Shown here piece after piece: positions 1-13,647 of a DNA stretch of 64,000 nt. The DNA lies in NCBI GenBank assembly GCA_006384855.1, contig VCJN01002462.1, positions 1-64,000 on the forward strand, written 5' to 3'. The notes under the pieces were generated by a model. The model worked only from the letters and a program-made list of their open reading frames with translations. It was not told the origin of the DNA and searched no databases. How positions within the stretch are numbered: the first letter of the stretch is position 1; each line of letters opens with the position of its first letter. Source of the stretch: Tetraselmis striata. Lineage: Eukaryota; Chlorophyta; Chlorodendrophyceae; Chlorodendrales; Chlorodendraceae. A program made the translations under genes and the position numbers.

Positions 1-988
1 CCATGCCTATTGCACCCATGATCCTCCGCTCCGCCTGGCGGGCGCCCCTCCTTCAATATTTTGTAGCGCAATATCGTCTACCATTTTATGGCATGACGAG
101 TACCGGCGCTTGTTCCGCGGGCCGGGGGTGCAGTGACTACTACTTGGGGGGGGGGGGGGGGGGGGTTGTAAATTCAATAATCTGCGATACTTGGGCGTAG
201 CGCTTAGAAACGTCCGTCAGTCTTGGGCTGGGTGCGGATGAGTCGCTGCCGCCGACTGCGATCAAGGCGGGGGGGGAAATGTCGCTGTTTCGGCGGTTGG
301 CTCTGCCGCATGGCACCGGCTCCTCCTCTTCGTCGAATGTCGCCCAGACGCGGCCGTCGCCGTCAGAGGCCGCTCTCATGCTCGCTGCTGGCTGCGGCGG
401 CGCTAGTGGGCTAGTGATGGCTAACTTGCCTCGGGCTGCGCGGGGCTGCGTTGTTGTTTGGTGTTGGGCGGCAAGCCGACGGCCTTAGTCGGGGCTTGCC
501 GGTGGCTGCTCCCGTAGGATCGTCTGGTGCGGAGGGTGGCGGAGGAGGTGGGTCTCCGCCGCGAGCAAGGCCATGTGGGATACGAGGGCTGGCTTACCGG
601 CCGGGGACGATCTTTCGATGGGCGCGGCGGCCTCCGTGGCCGCCATGTCTAGCTCGACTTGGCGCTCGACCGTGCCGTCGGGGGTGCTGTCGCGGTAGGT
701 CTACGTGGAGAGGGGAGCCGGCAAGTCCAGCTTAGACATGCCGTTCCTGTCTAGGGGGTTGTCGGCCGGTTTGTCTTGCTCGCCGTCGACTCCATGCAAG
801 ACTCGTCGAGGTCGAGCTGGAGTTCCTCGAAGCATGGCGGTGCCGCGGCGGAGGCGTTGGGTTGTGGCTGGGGTTTCCGGCGCTGGGTTTGGTGCTACGG
901 GGATATGCTCCCGCCACAAGATGACGCTGATCCATGGTCTCCACTGCCGACGCTACCGCTCCGGGGTGGATGACGACGTGCTCGAAGC

Positions 989-1025
<37 letters not shown>

Positions 1026-2330
1026 CGTCTATTGCGTCCTTGTTGGCCTTCGCTGCATGTTGAGATACTGCCCCGGCTAGGGGGGTTGGGCAGCTGGTGG
1101 ATAGTCGGTTGGTAGTTCCGAGAGCTCATGTGGGAGATGGTCGTGATGGTGCGCCGTGTGGTCGGATGTACTAGGGGTTGGTTGGCGATCAGTCGCCATC
1201 CGCTCCCGCCTCTGCGCGCGCACGGAACCGGCTGCGATGAGCTTTTGGGCGTCGCATGCCGTCTCGTCCACCGTCTAATGCCACTGAAGCTCTGCGTTAT
1301 CGCTCCCTCGTGCGTTATTCGGCTCTAGTGGTGCGCCGCGAGGCGGAGGGTGAGAGTAGAGAGTGCGGACTGCTCGGCGCGGAGGGCGAGGGAGGCGGCG
1401 CCGGGCGGGGACTTGTGTGCGCGGCGGTTGAGCTTGCGCTTGCTGTTGTGGTCGACGACCTCGCCCGCTTCCATAACGTTGAGGCTAAACGGGTGGACCT
1501 CCATGGTCGATGGGTCGCCGGTTGTAATATAAAGGGTGATTGTGCGCAGCTGGATCGAGCGTAGCAGGGCGAGGGGGAGTTGAGCGAGATCGCGATGAGG
1601 CGCCAACGAACTCGCCGTCATCCTTACCGAGTGACATCGCGCTGAGCTGCTCCAGCCCCTCGCGCACTGGCTACATGCGGGGATCCGAGTCGTAGTTGTC
1701 CGGCTGGACACACGCCTCCCGGAGGGTGCGGGTTATCCACTCGGCGTGCGCGATCTTCGGCCGCACTGATTGAGGGTGGCGGCGATCGCGTCTGCGAGCC
1801 TGGCGACATATGGCAGCGCGAGGCGTGCTAGGGGCATGTTCATATCGCATGGGCGGTCAACACATTCCTGAAGAACTGCCTTGGCCAACGCTAGGTCCGG
1901 CTGGAGGGCTCCGGCTTGCTGAGCGGCAAGCGGGTCGGTGCCGTCGTCGTGGTAAGCAACCACAACTTGGATCGCTTCTTGGCGGGGGGTCGGAGGGCAA
2001 TAGGGGAAGGGGAGGACGGGACCCCTGCACACGTCATGTAGTTGGGGTGCGGCCTCCATGTACGTCAAGGAGCTCCTGTCGGGCACTGGCGTTGTCTAAG
2101 CTGCAGCGAGGCTTCCACATCTCGCAGAGTTCTAGCACCTCCAAGGTGCCGGTGCGGGGGCGGATGATCGCGTCCCCGGCTATGTCGTCGGCCTCGTAGT
2201 CGGCCCGCTTCACTGCAGACCGGCGCGAGGCAGGTCTGGCGCATGGCGCGGTGGTGGCGGCGCCGGTTCGGCCCCGGGTGCATTTAATATTACAATAACT
2301 ACAAACTAAATATTCCGGATTATACATTAC
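1..2330. other. GC-rich unassigned region with G tracts and frame-shifted minus-strand coding-like segments
   Basis: No gene can be named here. Two long runs of G lie at about 149-166 and 991-1025. Minus-strand reading frames at 2327-2034, 2086-1733 and 1711-1325 have balanced protein-like composition (for example TYMEAAPQLHDVC and PFSLNVMEAGEVVDHN), but they sit in different frames with no convincing splice sites. That pattern fits a decayed gene or transposon ORF, or a multi-exon gene running off the left edge. I recognise no domain. Chance open frames are common at this GC content, so the coding call is weak. Confidence 0.25.
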
Positions 2331-2408
2331 TTTAATGGAACGACCCGGCCACCTGACGTGCTGCTAAGAGTAGTTTATACATACACGTTGCGTTTTTGTA
2401 AGCATGTC

Positions 2409-2512
2409 ATAATCGCACCAGGGTTTAGTCAATCGGCCAATGAGCCAATTGCCTTGGCCTATAATCGCACAGGGTTTAATAGATTGGCCTATGAGCCATG
2501 GCCTTAAGGCCT
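2409..2512. repeat. 52-bp imperfect tandem duplication
   Basis: Two copies, 2409-2460 and 2461-2512, both begin with ATAATCGCAC followed by an AGGGTTTA segment, and both end in TTGGCCT- or AAGGCCT-type sequence. They differ by several substitutions. They lie at the start of an AT-richer stretch (about 2.28-3.1 kb) in which I see no gene. Confidence 0.75.
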
Positions 2513-3310
2513 ATGAACAATTGTGGTGCTGATGCTGAAGCTGATGATGAGAAAACTATCATGGCCGTGATAAGACCTGCTCGGCAACACGATGATCTTC
2601 TATTATTATTAGTCGTATACACGCTGATGTCATTTATTGCCATCCAACATCATCGCAATTATTATCGCGTAGCATGTAAAATCCTTATACTGCAGCAGCC
2701 ATATATATTTATCGTCTACATTATCCTGCCCGCAGCACACGCATGGTATATCTGTGCGTTGCTGATTATGATCACCAGTATGACCACACTTAGACAGTTC
2801 AGCATATTGATCACCAGTCTTACCCTGATGGATATAAGAGAGTATTATCGTTACTGCTGCATGATGGTGTCCTGCATGTTTAACGCTTGTACATTGCATT
2901 TCAACCGTGCAGCCACCGAATCGAATGAGTGATGACCCTTTGAATATACAGGAGTGGACAATTCAGACTGAATTTCTGCAAATATCCCAGGAAAACCGCA
3001 TCCATCGTTGTGTATGAAGCCGGCTCTCTCCACCAACGCGCTACTTAGTGTATTGAATATTTCCGTAGGTCTCCTTAGTATTAAGTGCTTGCGCAGTTGG
3101 TATATGCACATGTATCATTGCCGCGGTAGGCAACATACCTGAAATTAATGGCGTATGTGGGAGCACCCATCTACCCCAGTAGCGACTGGTAATGATTTAT
3201 GCAACTTACATAGTGACTGAGCTGGCGCAGAGAGTGTTTGGGACCTGAATGTGCGTGCTCCAAGGAAGGCAGGCAACAACCTCCAGAAGGTCACCGCCAA
3301 GAGAATAGTG
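2513..3310. other. AT-richer intergenic stretch, nothing recognised
   Basis: The base composition is clearly lower in GC than the flanks. A 144-codon plus-strand frame (2498-2932) is rich in Ile, Leu, Tyr and Met with hydrophobic runs, as expected of chance frames in AT-rich DNA. No motif, splice structure or repeat match to the rest of the window was seen. Confidence 0.4.
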
Positions 3311-3313
3311 TAC

Positions 3314-4060
3314 TCAAGCCGTTGCAACACACACCCCATTACAGACACAATGCATGGCATTAGCCCGAACTGATACCACGTTACCCAACCCTTCACATAG
3401 AGGAAAAATGGCGAGATGGCCTTGTCTCTTGTTTTGCTGTAGCCAGTCTGCTACTGAGAAATTGCTATGCTGTCTCGCAAGCTGCAAGCACTTATCTGGG
3501 TCCCAGGGGCGAGCGTGCCCCCTTGCCCACTGCTGCACCTCCATGTGGCCCTCTCTGGATGCCAGAAGGCATATGTCTTCATTCCACTCGCAGCTATGCT
3601 CCCTGGGCTGCCCACTCCAAGGCCTCCATCGGCCGTACCCACCCGCGAAATCGCACAGCTCACTGCAGCACCATCGGCCGCCCGCCCTCCACCGCCGCCC
3701 TCGACACTCTACTCACAGCATCTACGCACGGGCAGCCATGCCCCTCCGCCCACTTCATCGGCTCCACACTGGGCGTGATCACTCGCGGTCCATCCACCCG
3801 TCGCCGGCTTCCTTGCCCGCAGGTCGCTCCACCCCATCGTGCGCTGCCCGCAGCAAGCCGCACTAGCTGAGTCGACGCCACTTCCTTGCAGCGCCACGAT
3901 CTCCCACTCGTCCGACGACACCGCCGCCGGCCACGGATGCCCTCTTCCGCATCCCACGGGTCCGCACCATGGATTCCGGGTATGCCACGATCCGTCCTGA
4001 TGGGCCGGCGGAAGGTGGGAGCTGGACGCAGAGCTTTGCTTTTGAAGCCCATAGTACCCC
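3314..4060 (-). pseudogene. Decayed ankyrin-repeat-type gene
   Basis: Minus-strand segments in different frames carry fragments typical of ankyrin arrays in algal and giant-virus proteins. One reads EDICLLASREGHMEVQQWAR followed by GHARPWDPDKCLQLARQHS (about 3590-3460). Another reads EPMKWAEGHGCPCVDAVSRV (about 3770-3700). A GADPWDAEEG fragment lies near 3950. The alternation of a C..A...GH segment with WA..GH..PWD is the recognisable feature. The three pieces cannot be joined in one frame and no splice sites rescue them, so I call a pseudogene. An intact multi-exon gene with unusual introns is less likely. Confidence 0.5.
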
Positions 4061-4100
4061 TTTAAAGAAAGCCCATAGGGTACCATTGTAAAGAAATACA

Positions 4101-5283
4101 ATTCAATTCCGGCTGCGGACGTGCTGATGCCATTCGACAGCCACTATAAATAATAAGGAAGATGGATTGAGGCGGTGCAGGAGTCACACCCATATCCCCT
4201 CCCCGCCATCCGCACTATACCAACACTGACGAAGACATACATGCTGTTAAATGCATATTTACGCACAATAATAATAACAATAATACTATTATATACGAGA
4301 GTGCAATATTTATCATATCTATTAATAGTAGATTAATAGTACTCTCATCTATAATAGTATATATGAGCTCGCGCTCGGGTACGGTGGCGAACGGCGTAAG
4401 GCGACGGCTTTGAGATTGCAAAGCCTAGAGTTGGGATCTGACCCCGTCTCGGGCTGGCTCGCTCAGGGTGCTTGTGGCCTGCGCCTCGCGTGCCTTTGGT
4501 TTCCTCAGACCAACTGACCCAGGGAGGTCAAAGAATCGTCGGCATTATTCGGCGCCGCGTGGCATGCTGGTTTTGAGTGATATACAATTATCAGCGCTTT
4601 ATTTTCTGCGTGCACCGGCATAAATCCAATAGCTGCACACCTAGCGAAATCCAGCAGGCGGCCGGGTCACAGGCGGCACGGATAGTCCCATCAATTGCAG
4701 ATTAGCAGCTAGTCGCTGAGGCCTAATATTCATCGACGGCGCGGCAATCCTTCCAATCATATTTGTAGTCGCAACGCGTCTACGGTATATAATATGTTTA
4801 CTCATCTGTATCTCTGCCAGACAGCAAAATGCGTTTGTTTTTCAGTGTAATACCAGTCTATCTGTGCAAGTTTCTCGGACAAGATGCATGCGAAATGCCT
4901 CGCTGTGCTGTTTGTTGACCATGTATATCCACGCGCACTGGAGATGAAGGCGCAGATCGAGGACCGCGTGGGCGGCGGCAACTAGGCTGGGGGTGCCGTA
5001 CGGCCGGGAAACATCTTGAGAAGCCTCGGGCACCAGGAGGTTGTGCCCTTTATCCGACGACCCACTGCTCGCTAAAACTGCCGCACAAGCCGCGATGGAG
5101 GGGTAGCGCTCGTGTGACAAGCAATGAATGGTCACATACACAGGGGGGGGGGGGGGGGGGGGGGGGGCATCCTGTTCGCAAGCGTCCACTGATGTGGATG
5201 TGGCGAAGAGGAGGTGGCGGTCTTAAAAAAACAGATGCCCACCAGCAACACATGCCGGCAGCGGGGTGTCATGCCATGACCCC
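4101..5283. other. Intergenic region downstream of the Whirly gene
   Basis: This holds an AT-rich (AATAAT)-type microsatellite near 4267-4345 and a tRNA-like segment near 4384-4450 that resembles a D-arm plus T-arm (TGGCGAACGGCG, then GGGATCTGACCCC). That segment is too degenerate to call. A run of about 25 G lies at 5143-5167, just beyond the Whirly stop codon. No coding region is supported. Confidence 0.4.
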
Positions 5284-6488
5284 CTAGAACGGCGGCCGCT
5301 CCCCGAAGGCGTTGTTGGCGCCGCCACCAAAGGCATTGGCGCTGTCGGGCGACGGCTGCCACTGCGGCTCCTCCTCCTTCTCCACCCTCAGCTGCTCGTC
5401 ACCCGCAAAGCCCTCCTCGTATGGGGGCCCCTCCCCCACCGCGAAGTCATCCATCGGCTCGTAGCCGCCGGACTCCCCAGCTGCATACGGTGCGCCTGCT
5501 TGCTGCCCGTACTGCTGCCAGAACTCACCTCCCGCAGCGCCGGTGGCTGCAGGCGCAGACGGCGTCGGCTCGATCCCGTAGCCCGGGCTGGCGCCGCCGC
5601 TGCCTCCAAAGCTGCCGGCGCCAGCGAAGCCGCTGCTGCCGGCAAAACCGCTGCGTTCGCCAGACATCAGCTGCGGCTGGCAGTTGAAGACTTCGTCGAA
5701 GCCCAGCAGGTGTGGCAGCGAGTACTGTGACATAGAGCGACCACAGCGCCGGCAGAGTGAGCCTTGCACCCCGGGAAAAACACCAAGCATGATCACTGGC
5801 GGCTGATTTCGCGTGATGTTCTCAAGAGCCGTAGAAATCTAAGCCTCAAACTGGGGTTGCACGAACTACTTGTGGGAGCATTTGCAAGGAATCCATCATG
5901 CTTTTCTCTACGGCTGAGTTGACCTCTGACAGGTAGGGCAGGTTCTTATTCGCATTGTCGTTATGATCATAGTCCATTTTATACCCCGTGTGCAAAAGTA
6001 ACCCAGCAGAATCCCTCGGGATGGCAGGCATACGTTGAACAGCGACTTGAGCACGCCAAACTCGCCAAGGGAGACGGGGATGCTTAGGCTGCTCTTGGAG
6101 GCGGCGGCCTTATTGGACATGGTGATGCTGAAGAAGTAGCCGTTGCCGTCCGGCGTGGGCTCCACCCGCAGCACCTTGCTGACAGAGCCCTCGCCGCTGC
6201 GGGGCAAGCAGGGCGGCGAGGTGAGCCGGTGTCGGGCTTGGAGCGGCAGCAGCAAAGAGTAGGAGCTGCGTGCTGTACATCAGGGGGACTAGCCGGGAAG
6301 CAATCTGGTCTGATTGTATTGCGTAGAGTTTCCTGCAAGACCCTGTGTGTGTGTGTGCGTGTAGTGGGGTCCGTATGATTGCGTTGCGGCTGATTTCTCT
6401 GCACATACAAGCGCACGGATGTACTTGCATGTGTGTGGTGGTTGGCTGTGAGTTGGAGAAAGGGATAGATGAGGCGGGGGAAGAGGGG

Positions 6489-6521
<33 letters not shown>

Positions 6522-7102
6522 GCAGAGTGCGCACGCACCTGCCGCCCTTGCCGGGGTCATGGAAAAACTCCAGCTTCTGGCTAGGCGTCTCCAGGATGGT
6601 GCCGACCTCCGTGGCGTTCATCGCAAACGTCTAGAGGGATGGCGCGCAGCGTTCCCTTCGGTTAGCGGCCACTCAGCTAAAGTCTCCCCCCCATGAATGC
6701 CCGCCCCCCCCCCCCCCCCCTTTTCAATCTATCTGTGCCCCCCACCACCCGATATCTGCTGGGTCGGGTGTCCCCGGTGCTCACCATCTTCCGGCTCCAG
6801 TCGTAGTTGCGCTCCCCCGCAGCCGGCGCAAACTCCAGGAAAATAACGCCCGGCTTGTCAATCGCCATGCTGCCCTCCTCCAGCTGGCGCCATGAGGGGC
6901 GGATGGGCGACACCTGCAGCGCGCCGCGCCCCTTGTACACCTTGAATCCCGCAAACGCACGGCGCGCCCCGCCGCCGCCGCCCCCATTCACGATGCTGCT
7001 GGCCGCCACCACCTGTGCATCCAGCGAGGTGTCATGGCAGGGCAACACGACACACTGCCTGGGCCGAAAATAAGCCGCTCTTCTGCCACTTGGAGAGCGC
7101 AT
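5284..7102 (-). CDS. WHY: Whirly single-stranded DNA-binding protein
   Basis: Whirly proteins are green-lineage ssDNA-binding proteins that form tetramers and act mainly in plastids, mitochondria or the nucleus in genome stability and transcription. The model has four exons: 7102-6785, 6630-6539, 6196-6034 and 5724-5284. Every junction is GT-AG, and the frame stays open for 337 aa. The Whirly domain spans about residues 45-220: VYKGRGALQ, then FLEFAPAAGERNYDWSRK, then TEVGTILETP, then EFFHDPGKGG, then KVLRVEPTPDGNGYFFSI, then SLFNYSLPHLLGFDEVF across the last intron. The first ~45 residues are Arg-rich and could be an organelle transit peptide; the targeting is inferred. The C-terminal ~130 residues are Gly/Pro/acidic, longer than in land plants. 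The start codon at 7102 follows directly after a sense poly-C tract (7144-7114), so an upstream exon cannot be excluded. Confidence 0.92.
5838..5950. repeat. Intronic dispersed repeat, copy F (plus-strand orientation)
   Basis: Lies inside Whirly intron 3. It shares AAGCCTCAAACTGGGGTTGC near its start and GACCTCTGACAGGTAGGGCA near its end with the other copies of this family. Confidence 0.7.
6490..6520. repeat. 31-nt homopolymer (G on +, C on Whirly sense strand)
   Basis: Located in Whirly intron 2, starting about 18 nt after its 5' splice site (GTGCGTGCGC). A (TG)n microsatellite lies nearby at about 6340-6362. Confidence 0.95.
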
Positions 7103-7111
7103 GAGGGGCGA

Positions 7112-7144
<33 letters not shown>

Positions 7145-7146
<2 letters not shown>

Positions 7147-8217
7147 CTGGACAGACAGTCGGCGCACGCCTTGTGGTGCCGGAAAAGTATCCGCCCTCCA
7201 CGCTGCCAGCCCACGCGGGAGGAGCGCCACGGCCTGCACCACGGCGCAGCAGGGCGGTACACTCGTGGGCCGGATGCAGAGATGCAGGCATTGAATGTCC
7301 ACTCGCCCCTTCCTGATGTTGCGCAGCGTTGACCCTTGAAGCCCGTTACTCTTGCCCAGCTTCCCTGTACCGATAGCATGTTCCAGCGTTCCAGAATATG
7401 TCCATGCATGCAGCGTAGCATGGTGATTAGCGTGGACGCTAGGTGGAAGCAAGGGGGCGGGGGCAATGGGGGCGATGGCAACAAACTATTTGAGCTACCT
7501 GGTATGGGCTGAAAGATATATCACCGCCTACCTAGTCGATAGCGATTAAGGATTACGTACAGGTATCTAAAAAAGCACCGCTATAAATCGCACCACAGCG
7601 ACGTTCCCACAGTATCAGTACCTGCGGACTTCCTTTCATCCGACGATAGGATGGCCAGAAATAGTGCTACTAATGTCGTCGAATAATTGACGAGGATTAA
7701 TTCGAAATAATGCGCCGCTGCCGCAACGCTCCCCGGCCGGGATGTGACCTGTCGTAGCGGCGGGATGGTCTGGAACGCCCTGCTGGCCGCCGCCGCCGCC
7801 CCGGAGCGATAGCCTGCAAACGCCCTCGCGCTCGCTAGACAGTGGCCTGCTACACGTGGTGACGCCATTGTAGCACGGAGCATGGGCTCGCCAAGCAGGC
7901 TGGTGCTGCCTGCTGGTCGATAGCGTAGTGTTCCGGCTGATATGATCAGCACCGCCTGTTCTGGCGCGCACGCCGGGCGGGCAGCGTGCTCATGCCACTC
8001 ATGATGCCACTCAATTGTCTGCTGCGACAGGACGCGGCGGTGGCTGCCGCCGCGAGGTACCGGTGTGATTAGGTTCGGGCACCCGGGTACTCTCACTGCT
8101 CGGGTACAGCCTTTATCCGCGCCACCGCGCGTGATCATATCAGCTAGGGGTACCAGTACGGTACCCATACCAGAACAGTGGTTTTCTTTTCTGGACATAT
8201 TGGTACCAGGGGCAGCG
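7145..8217. other. Region upstream of Whirly, no gene recognised
   Basis: This holds the likely Whirly promoter and 5' region. Long open frames on the minus strand (7291-7103, 8198-7581) are mostly extensions through GC-rich sequence with no recognisable domain. No clear TATA box or other core element is visible. Confidence 0.4.
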
Positions 8218-8475
8218 AGTACTACCCTTGTCCGGTCGGTTGAGCGGTCGTCTCGTATGCGAATCCCGGGTTCGATTCCTGGCCGATGTATTTCGGCAAT
8301 ATCGGCCCGGCGTGTATCCCGGCTTACCCGGTTGATGCATTAGCCCTTCGGGGTTCGAATGAGGCAATGGTCTACGGGCTATGCCAGACATACGTCTGCA
8401 ATTGGCGCACGAGGTCAAGTGTTGGGGCGGCTTCGGCCGATGTCCCATGGCGAACCTTACTTTACTTTTACCCCT
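8218..8475 (+). mobile_element. tRNA-derived SINE, copy 1
   Basis: The head (about 8218-8286) resembles a tRNA. It has a B-box-like T arm GGGTTCGATTCC that forms a near-perfect five-pair stem (CCGGG/CCTGG), preceded by a degenerate D arm. The body (about 8310-8470) matches the reverse complement of 60675-60870. Shared segments include TACCCGGTTGATGCATT, GGGGTTCGAATGAGGCAA, GGCGCACGAGGTCAA and GGGGCGGCTTCGGCCGATG. Two copies in opposite orientation more than 50 kb apart, each with a tRNA-like head and a common body, is the structure of a tRNA-derived SINE. A poly-A or simple-repeat tail is not obvious. The internal box could direct RNA polymerase III; activity is not implied. Confidence 0.75.
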
Positions 8476-8479
8476 GGTA

Positions 8480-9623
8480 GCGAGTCGCGCTCTGATTTAA
8501 CGCGATTTAAAGCTATGTTTTAGGTACTACCGATTTCCGGAGAAAATGAGGGGGTGTGACATTTATACTAGTGTGTAACTTGTCCTGAACTGTCTTTGGC
8601 ATAATGTTGTACGAGTATCGATCAATACCGAAGGATGATATGAAGCACGCACGTGCATTGCTGTAACAACTGCCTAAATATTAAGATAAGAGTGGCGTGA
8701 CAACCGCCACTGATCACAGCGTGACACACCGTACACGCCGAGGGAGGTTAAACGCCGCATGGCCAGATGTATTCATGTATAAAAAGCGACAGGCGACGGG
8801 AGCAGTCGTCAAGAACAACGCTGCCTCGGAGCGTTGCGCATGAACATGCACGGGGACGAAATGAGCTAATAGTATGCATAATAGTATGCATAGTAGCGCA
8901 CAGCTACACATGTCGTAGCGGGGCGTAAGGCAATGCAACATAATAAGTTGGTGCGACGTCACACCCGGCTATAAAGCTTCAACTCGCTACCACGGCACGC
9001 TATACGCCACACCCCCCTTGTAGTGTGTTCTTCCCATCTACCAACTAGCTAACAAGAAGGCCGAAAAGGAGAACAACCTTTCGGAGGGGTATCTCACATC
9101 TCAGGGAGACGTGGCTCCAGCCAAGCCCAAAAGGGGGCCGGCGGTTGGTAAGCCGACCCAACCACCGGTCCCAGCAAGGGGGGAAACTTGCCCAACTACG
9201 GGAGAGGATAATGCTCCGGAGAAATTTCCCAAGGGCATGGCCATTTCGGCCGCCACGATCGCCGCATGCATCGACCCCTCGCGGGCCATGCCCCAGTAAA
9301 ATATCGCTCTCCGTCACGACTCGTGCATATATAACACGCCGCAGGGACGGGCGGCATTGCGTCGTAGCGACAAACAATCCATATATATCCGTTAGCACTC
9401 AGAAACGGCCAATGGGGCCGTCCCGGAACAGCTCAGCTTCCACCCGCCGGCTCAAGCAAGAGACCGGCTCACCATGCCAGCCAAGATGGCCGTTCCACTT
9501 CAGACCGAGGATCAAAGCATAGGGTAGCCAGAGTAAGTATTGCACCGCACAACGACGCCCGGTACCGCACGCCATGTCCAGTCGAGCGACCGCGATGCCA
9601 TAGAGATGGCACTAGTATAGATG
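8480..9623. other. Intergenic, no gene recognised
   Basis: This holds a small direct duplication of the ATAGTATGCAT type near 8868-8892 and scattered GTAC/TACC-rich words. The open frames of 60-125 codons here show no recognisable domain. Confidence 0.35.
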
Positions 9624-9731
9624 TAACGCTCACCGCCCGCGCCGTCATTTATCCTATCTACAGTTTCATGCCCGATATAACGCTCACAGCCCGCGCCGTC
9701 ATTTATCCTATCTACAGTTTCATGCCCGATA
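9624..9731. repeat. 54-bp tandem duplication
   Basis: Two copies, 9624-9677 and 9678-9731, are almost identical: TAACGCTCACCGCCCGCGCC against TAACGCTCACAGCCCGCGCC, then the same sequence through TTTCATGCCCGATA. I see one substitution. The near identity indicates a recent duplication. Confidence 0.9.
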
Positions 9732-9734
9732 TAC

Positions 9735-11477
<1,743 letters not shown>

Positions 11478-12630
11478 TCCCGCATCGACAGAATAACCTG
11501 CGCATTATTACACAAATGAATGGTACCAAATTCACACCGCAGCATAACACCCGCTATAGCGATGTACCGCAAAGTAAAGGTGACTGTCGGCACAATTAAA
11601 ACTCGATGACTGTCTCGTATAGACGTGAGCTCGCGGTGGCGTTTAGAATAAATGCAGACTCTCTCCCCGCCGGACAAAGACGGGAACCTCGTGGGCGAGC
11701 ACCACCACATACGGATGAGAATAAATTCGAGATTTATCAGACTGCGCGTGGGCGCCATCACTAGGCTCCCGCGCGCCCGACTTCGTAATTATACTGTAAT
11801 ACCATGTACTCATCCTGTAATCTTACCAGTAGTATGACACTCGTCTGTAGTCATTCCGTGACGTACTCGTAATAAACTGCATCGTCAGGCGCATATCACT
11901 CATCATCACGACGCTATATACAGCTGCCCACAAAAGTCTTGCCCCACTTGTCAAGCATCAATTGTACATTGGCCCATTATGAGCCCTCACCTTCGTTTCC
12001 GGCCGCGCCCTTCCATGTGTCAAACGTGAACACGACATCATGCGCGGGGGGAGCCATAAGCGGCGTTTGTTGGGCTCTCGTTGCAAATGCCATACGTGTG
12101 TGTGTCATTGTTCATAGTTAGTAATGAATTTGATAACCCAATGTCACAAGGGCACGAATTTTTATATCGCACGTATATGCGTTCTATCTGTACGGATGCA
12201 CGCCAAGAGTTAGCTATACCATCGTAGAGCACATTCACAAAGGCGCGCTCTCCCCACCGTCGGCATGCAAGCAAGTGAGCAGTTCCCGCAAAACGGCCAA
12301 TACTGCGATGAAGGCTTGCTCAAAAGCCAGCCCACCTACAGGTGATGTCCGCATTAAATGCGCCCTTGGTAGAGCCGGGCTTCAGCCCATACCGCGCAGA
12401 GGTGCAGCCCCCGAGTCAGCGGGTGGGTCCATATGGTCACCTGCTAGGGAATCGTCCAGGGTATGTGGTAGGGCCAGCCATCAATACGCTCCCATATTCT
12501 GTTGTTGGGCTGCGCCTAGCGGGCCCCTAAGCGGGGAAAATCCGCCCGCGCGGGGCGAGTACATCGCCTTTTTATCGGGATGCGGGTCGCGCGGTAAGCC
12601 ACTGTACTAGGGTTTGTAGGAGAACCCCCT
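11478..12630. other. Intergenic, nothing recognised
   Basis: Mixed composition. Short open frames (60-111 codons) have no domain. No tRNA or repeat shared with the rest of the window was found. Confidence 0.35.
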
Positions 12631-12633
12631 ACC

Positions 12634-12660
12634 CCCCTCGGTTTTATTTCCACCGAGGGG
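12634..12660. other. Perfect 9-bp hairpin (CCCCTCGGT / ACCGAGGGG)
   Basis: An inverted repeat with a 9-nt loop (TTTATTTCC). It lies just outside a direct repeat of AGACCGGAAAAT found at about 12685 and 13160. It may mark the edge of an unknown element; function is not inferable. Confidence 0.5.
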
Positions 12661-13640
12661 CCCCGCAGGGTTCGAACATCCGTAGACCGGAAAATCTCAA
12701 GCCATCAATGAATATTTTAAGTTATTTATATCTTAAAAATGCGCCACTGTTCCATTCGGCGGTCGGCGCCGCCGGTGCTGATGACGTGGCGATATGGACA
12801 GATACGTACAGGTCAAGACTTTCGAGGGGGACTGTATATATACAGGAAATTACATCCAAGATTAGGTTACGGGGATTCTGATTAATTAAAGAGGGGTAAA
12901 TAATGGCAGCGGAGGCATCTATCCGGCACTATCGGATAATTTGACTGTATTCATTTCAGAATTGCGGAAATCTCCTGATTCGGGGAAAAAAGATTGCACG
13001 GGGTTATTCAGACGTAGGCTCCTTCAGCAAAAGACAATTGTGGGGAGAAATACCCGCACCCCCCTTGTCGCCAGACTGCGGAGGGCGCCTACCCGGAATT
13101 AATGCAATCAGCCGTGAGCTGCGGAGGTTAAAGGATTTTAGTATTTCGGGCATCATATAGACCGGAAAATAACGGTCAGAGGGCATGCCAAATGGGGTAA
13201 GCCCGGATTACAAAACACGGCGATTTTGTTTAAAGTTCGAGCAATGTTTAAAGAGCCTCCATTATATACGTTTCCTGCTCGCGACGAGTACTCACGACAC
13301 TTCAACAGTGCCCGCCAACACGTTTCCACACTCCCCGCACCCATTCGCACATGCGGCGACTCCTACGTGCCCACCGCGCATCCCGCCACCAACCCAAACC
13401 GTAAGTCCTTCTTTGTTCCCCTCGTAAGGTAGTTGAGGGGTTGCTAGGCGCTGAACGGCCGCATTGATCTCTTGGCCGACGATTTATCGACCGTTTTTGA
13501 GAAGGCGCGTGTCGGTTTTGCAATGATGCGACCCACCTCGCCCTCGTCTGCCCCGTACCCAAGTGTAAGCCAGGGGCTCTGTCCAAACGGTTGCTCACCT
13601 GACGCTATCACTCGCAACCGCTTGGCATAGCAGTTGGCTA
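12661..13640. other. Intergenic, AT-leaning, nothing recognised
   Basis: Contains the two AGACCGGAAAAT direct repeats about 475 bp apart, and short frames without a domain. Confidence 0.3.
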
Positions 13641-13647
13641 GGTCGAC

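Noticed and set aside
2498..2932. 144-codon hydrophobic plus-strand frame
   Set aside because: Composition expected of chance frames in AT-rich DNA; no TM topology or domain that persuades.
4384..4450. Ser/Leu-type tRNA-like sequence
   Set aside because: D-arm-like TGGCGAACGG and a weak T arm only; stems do not pair and no second copy was found.
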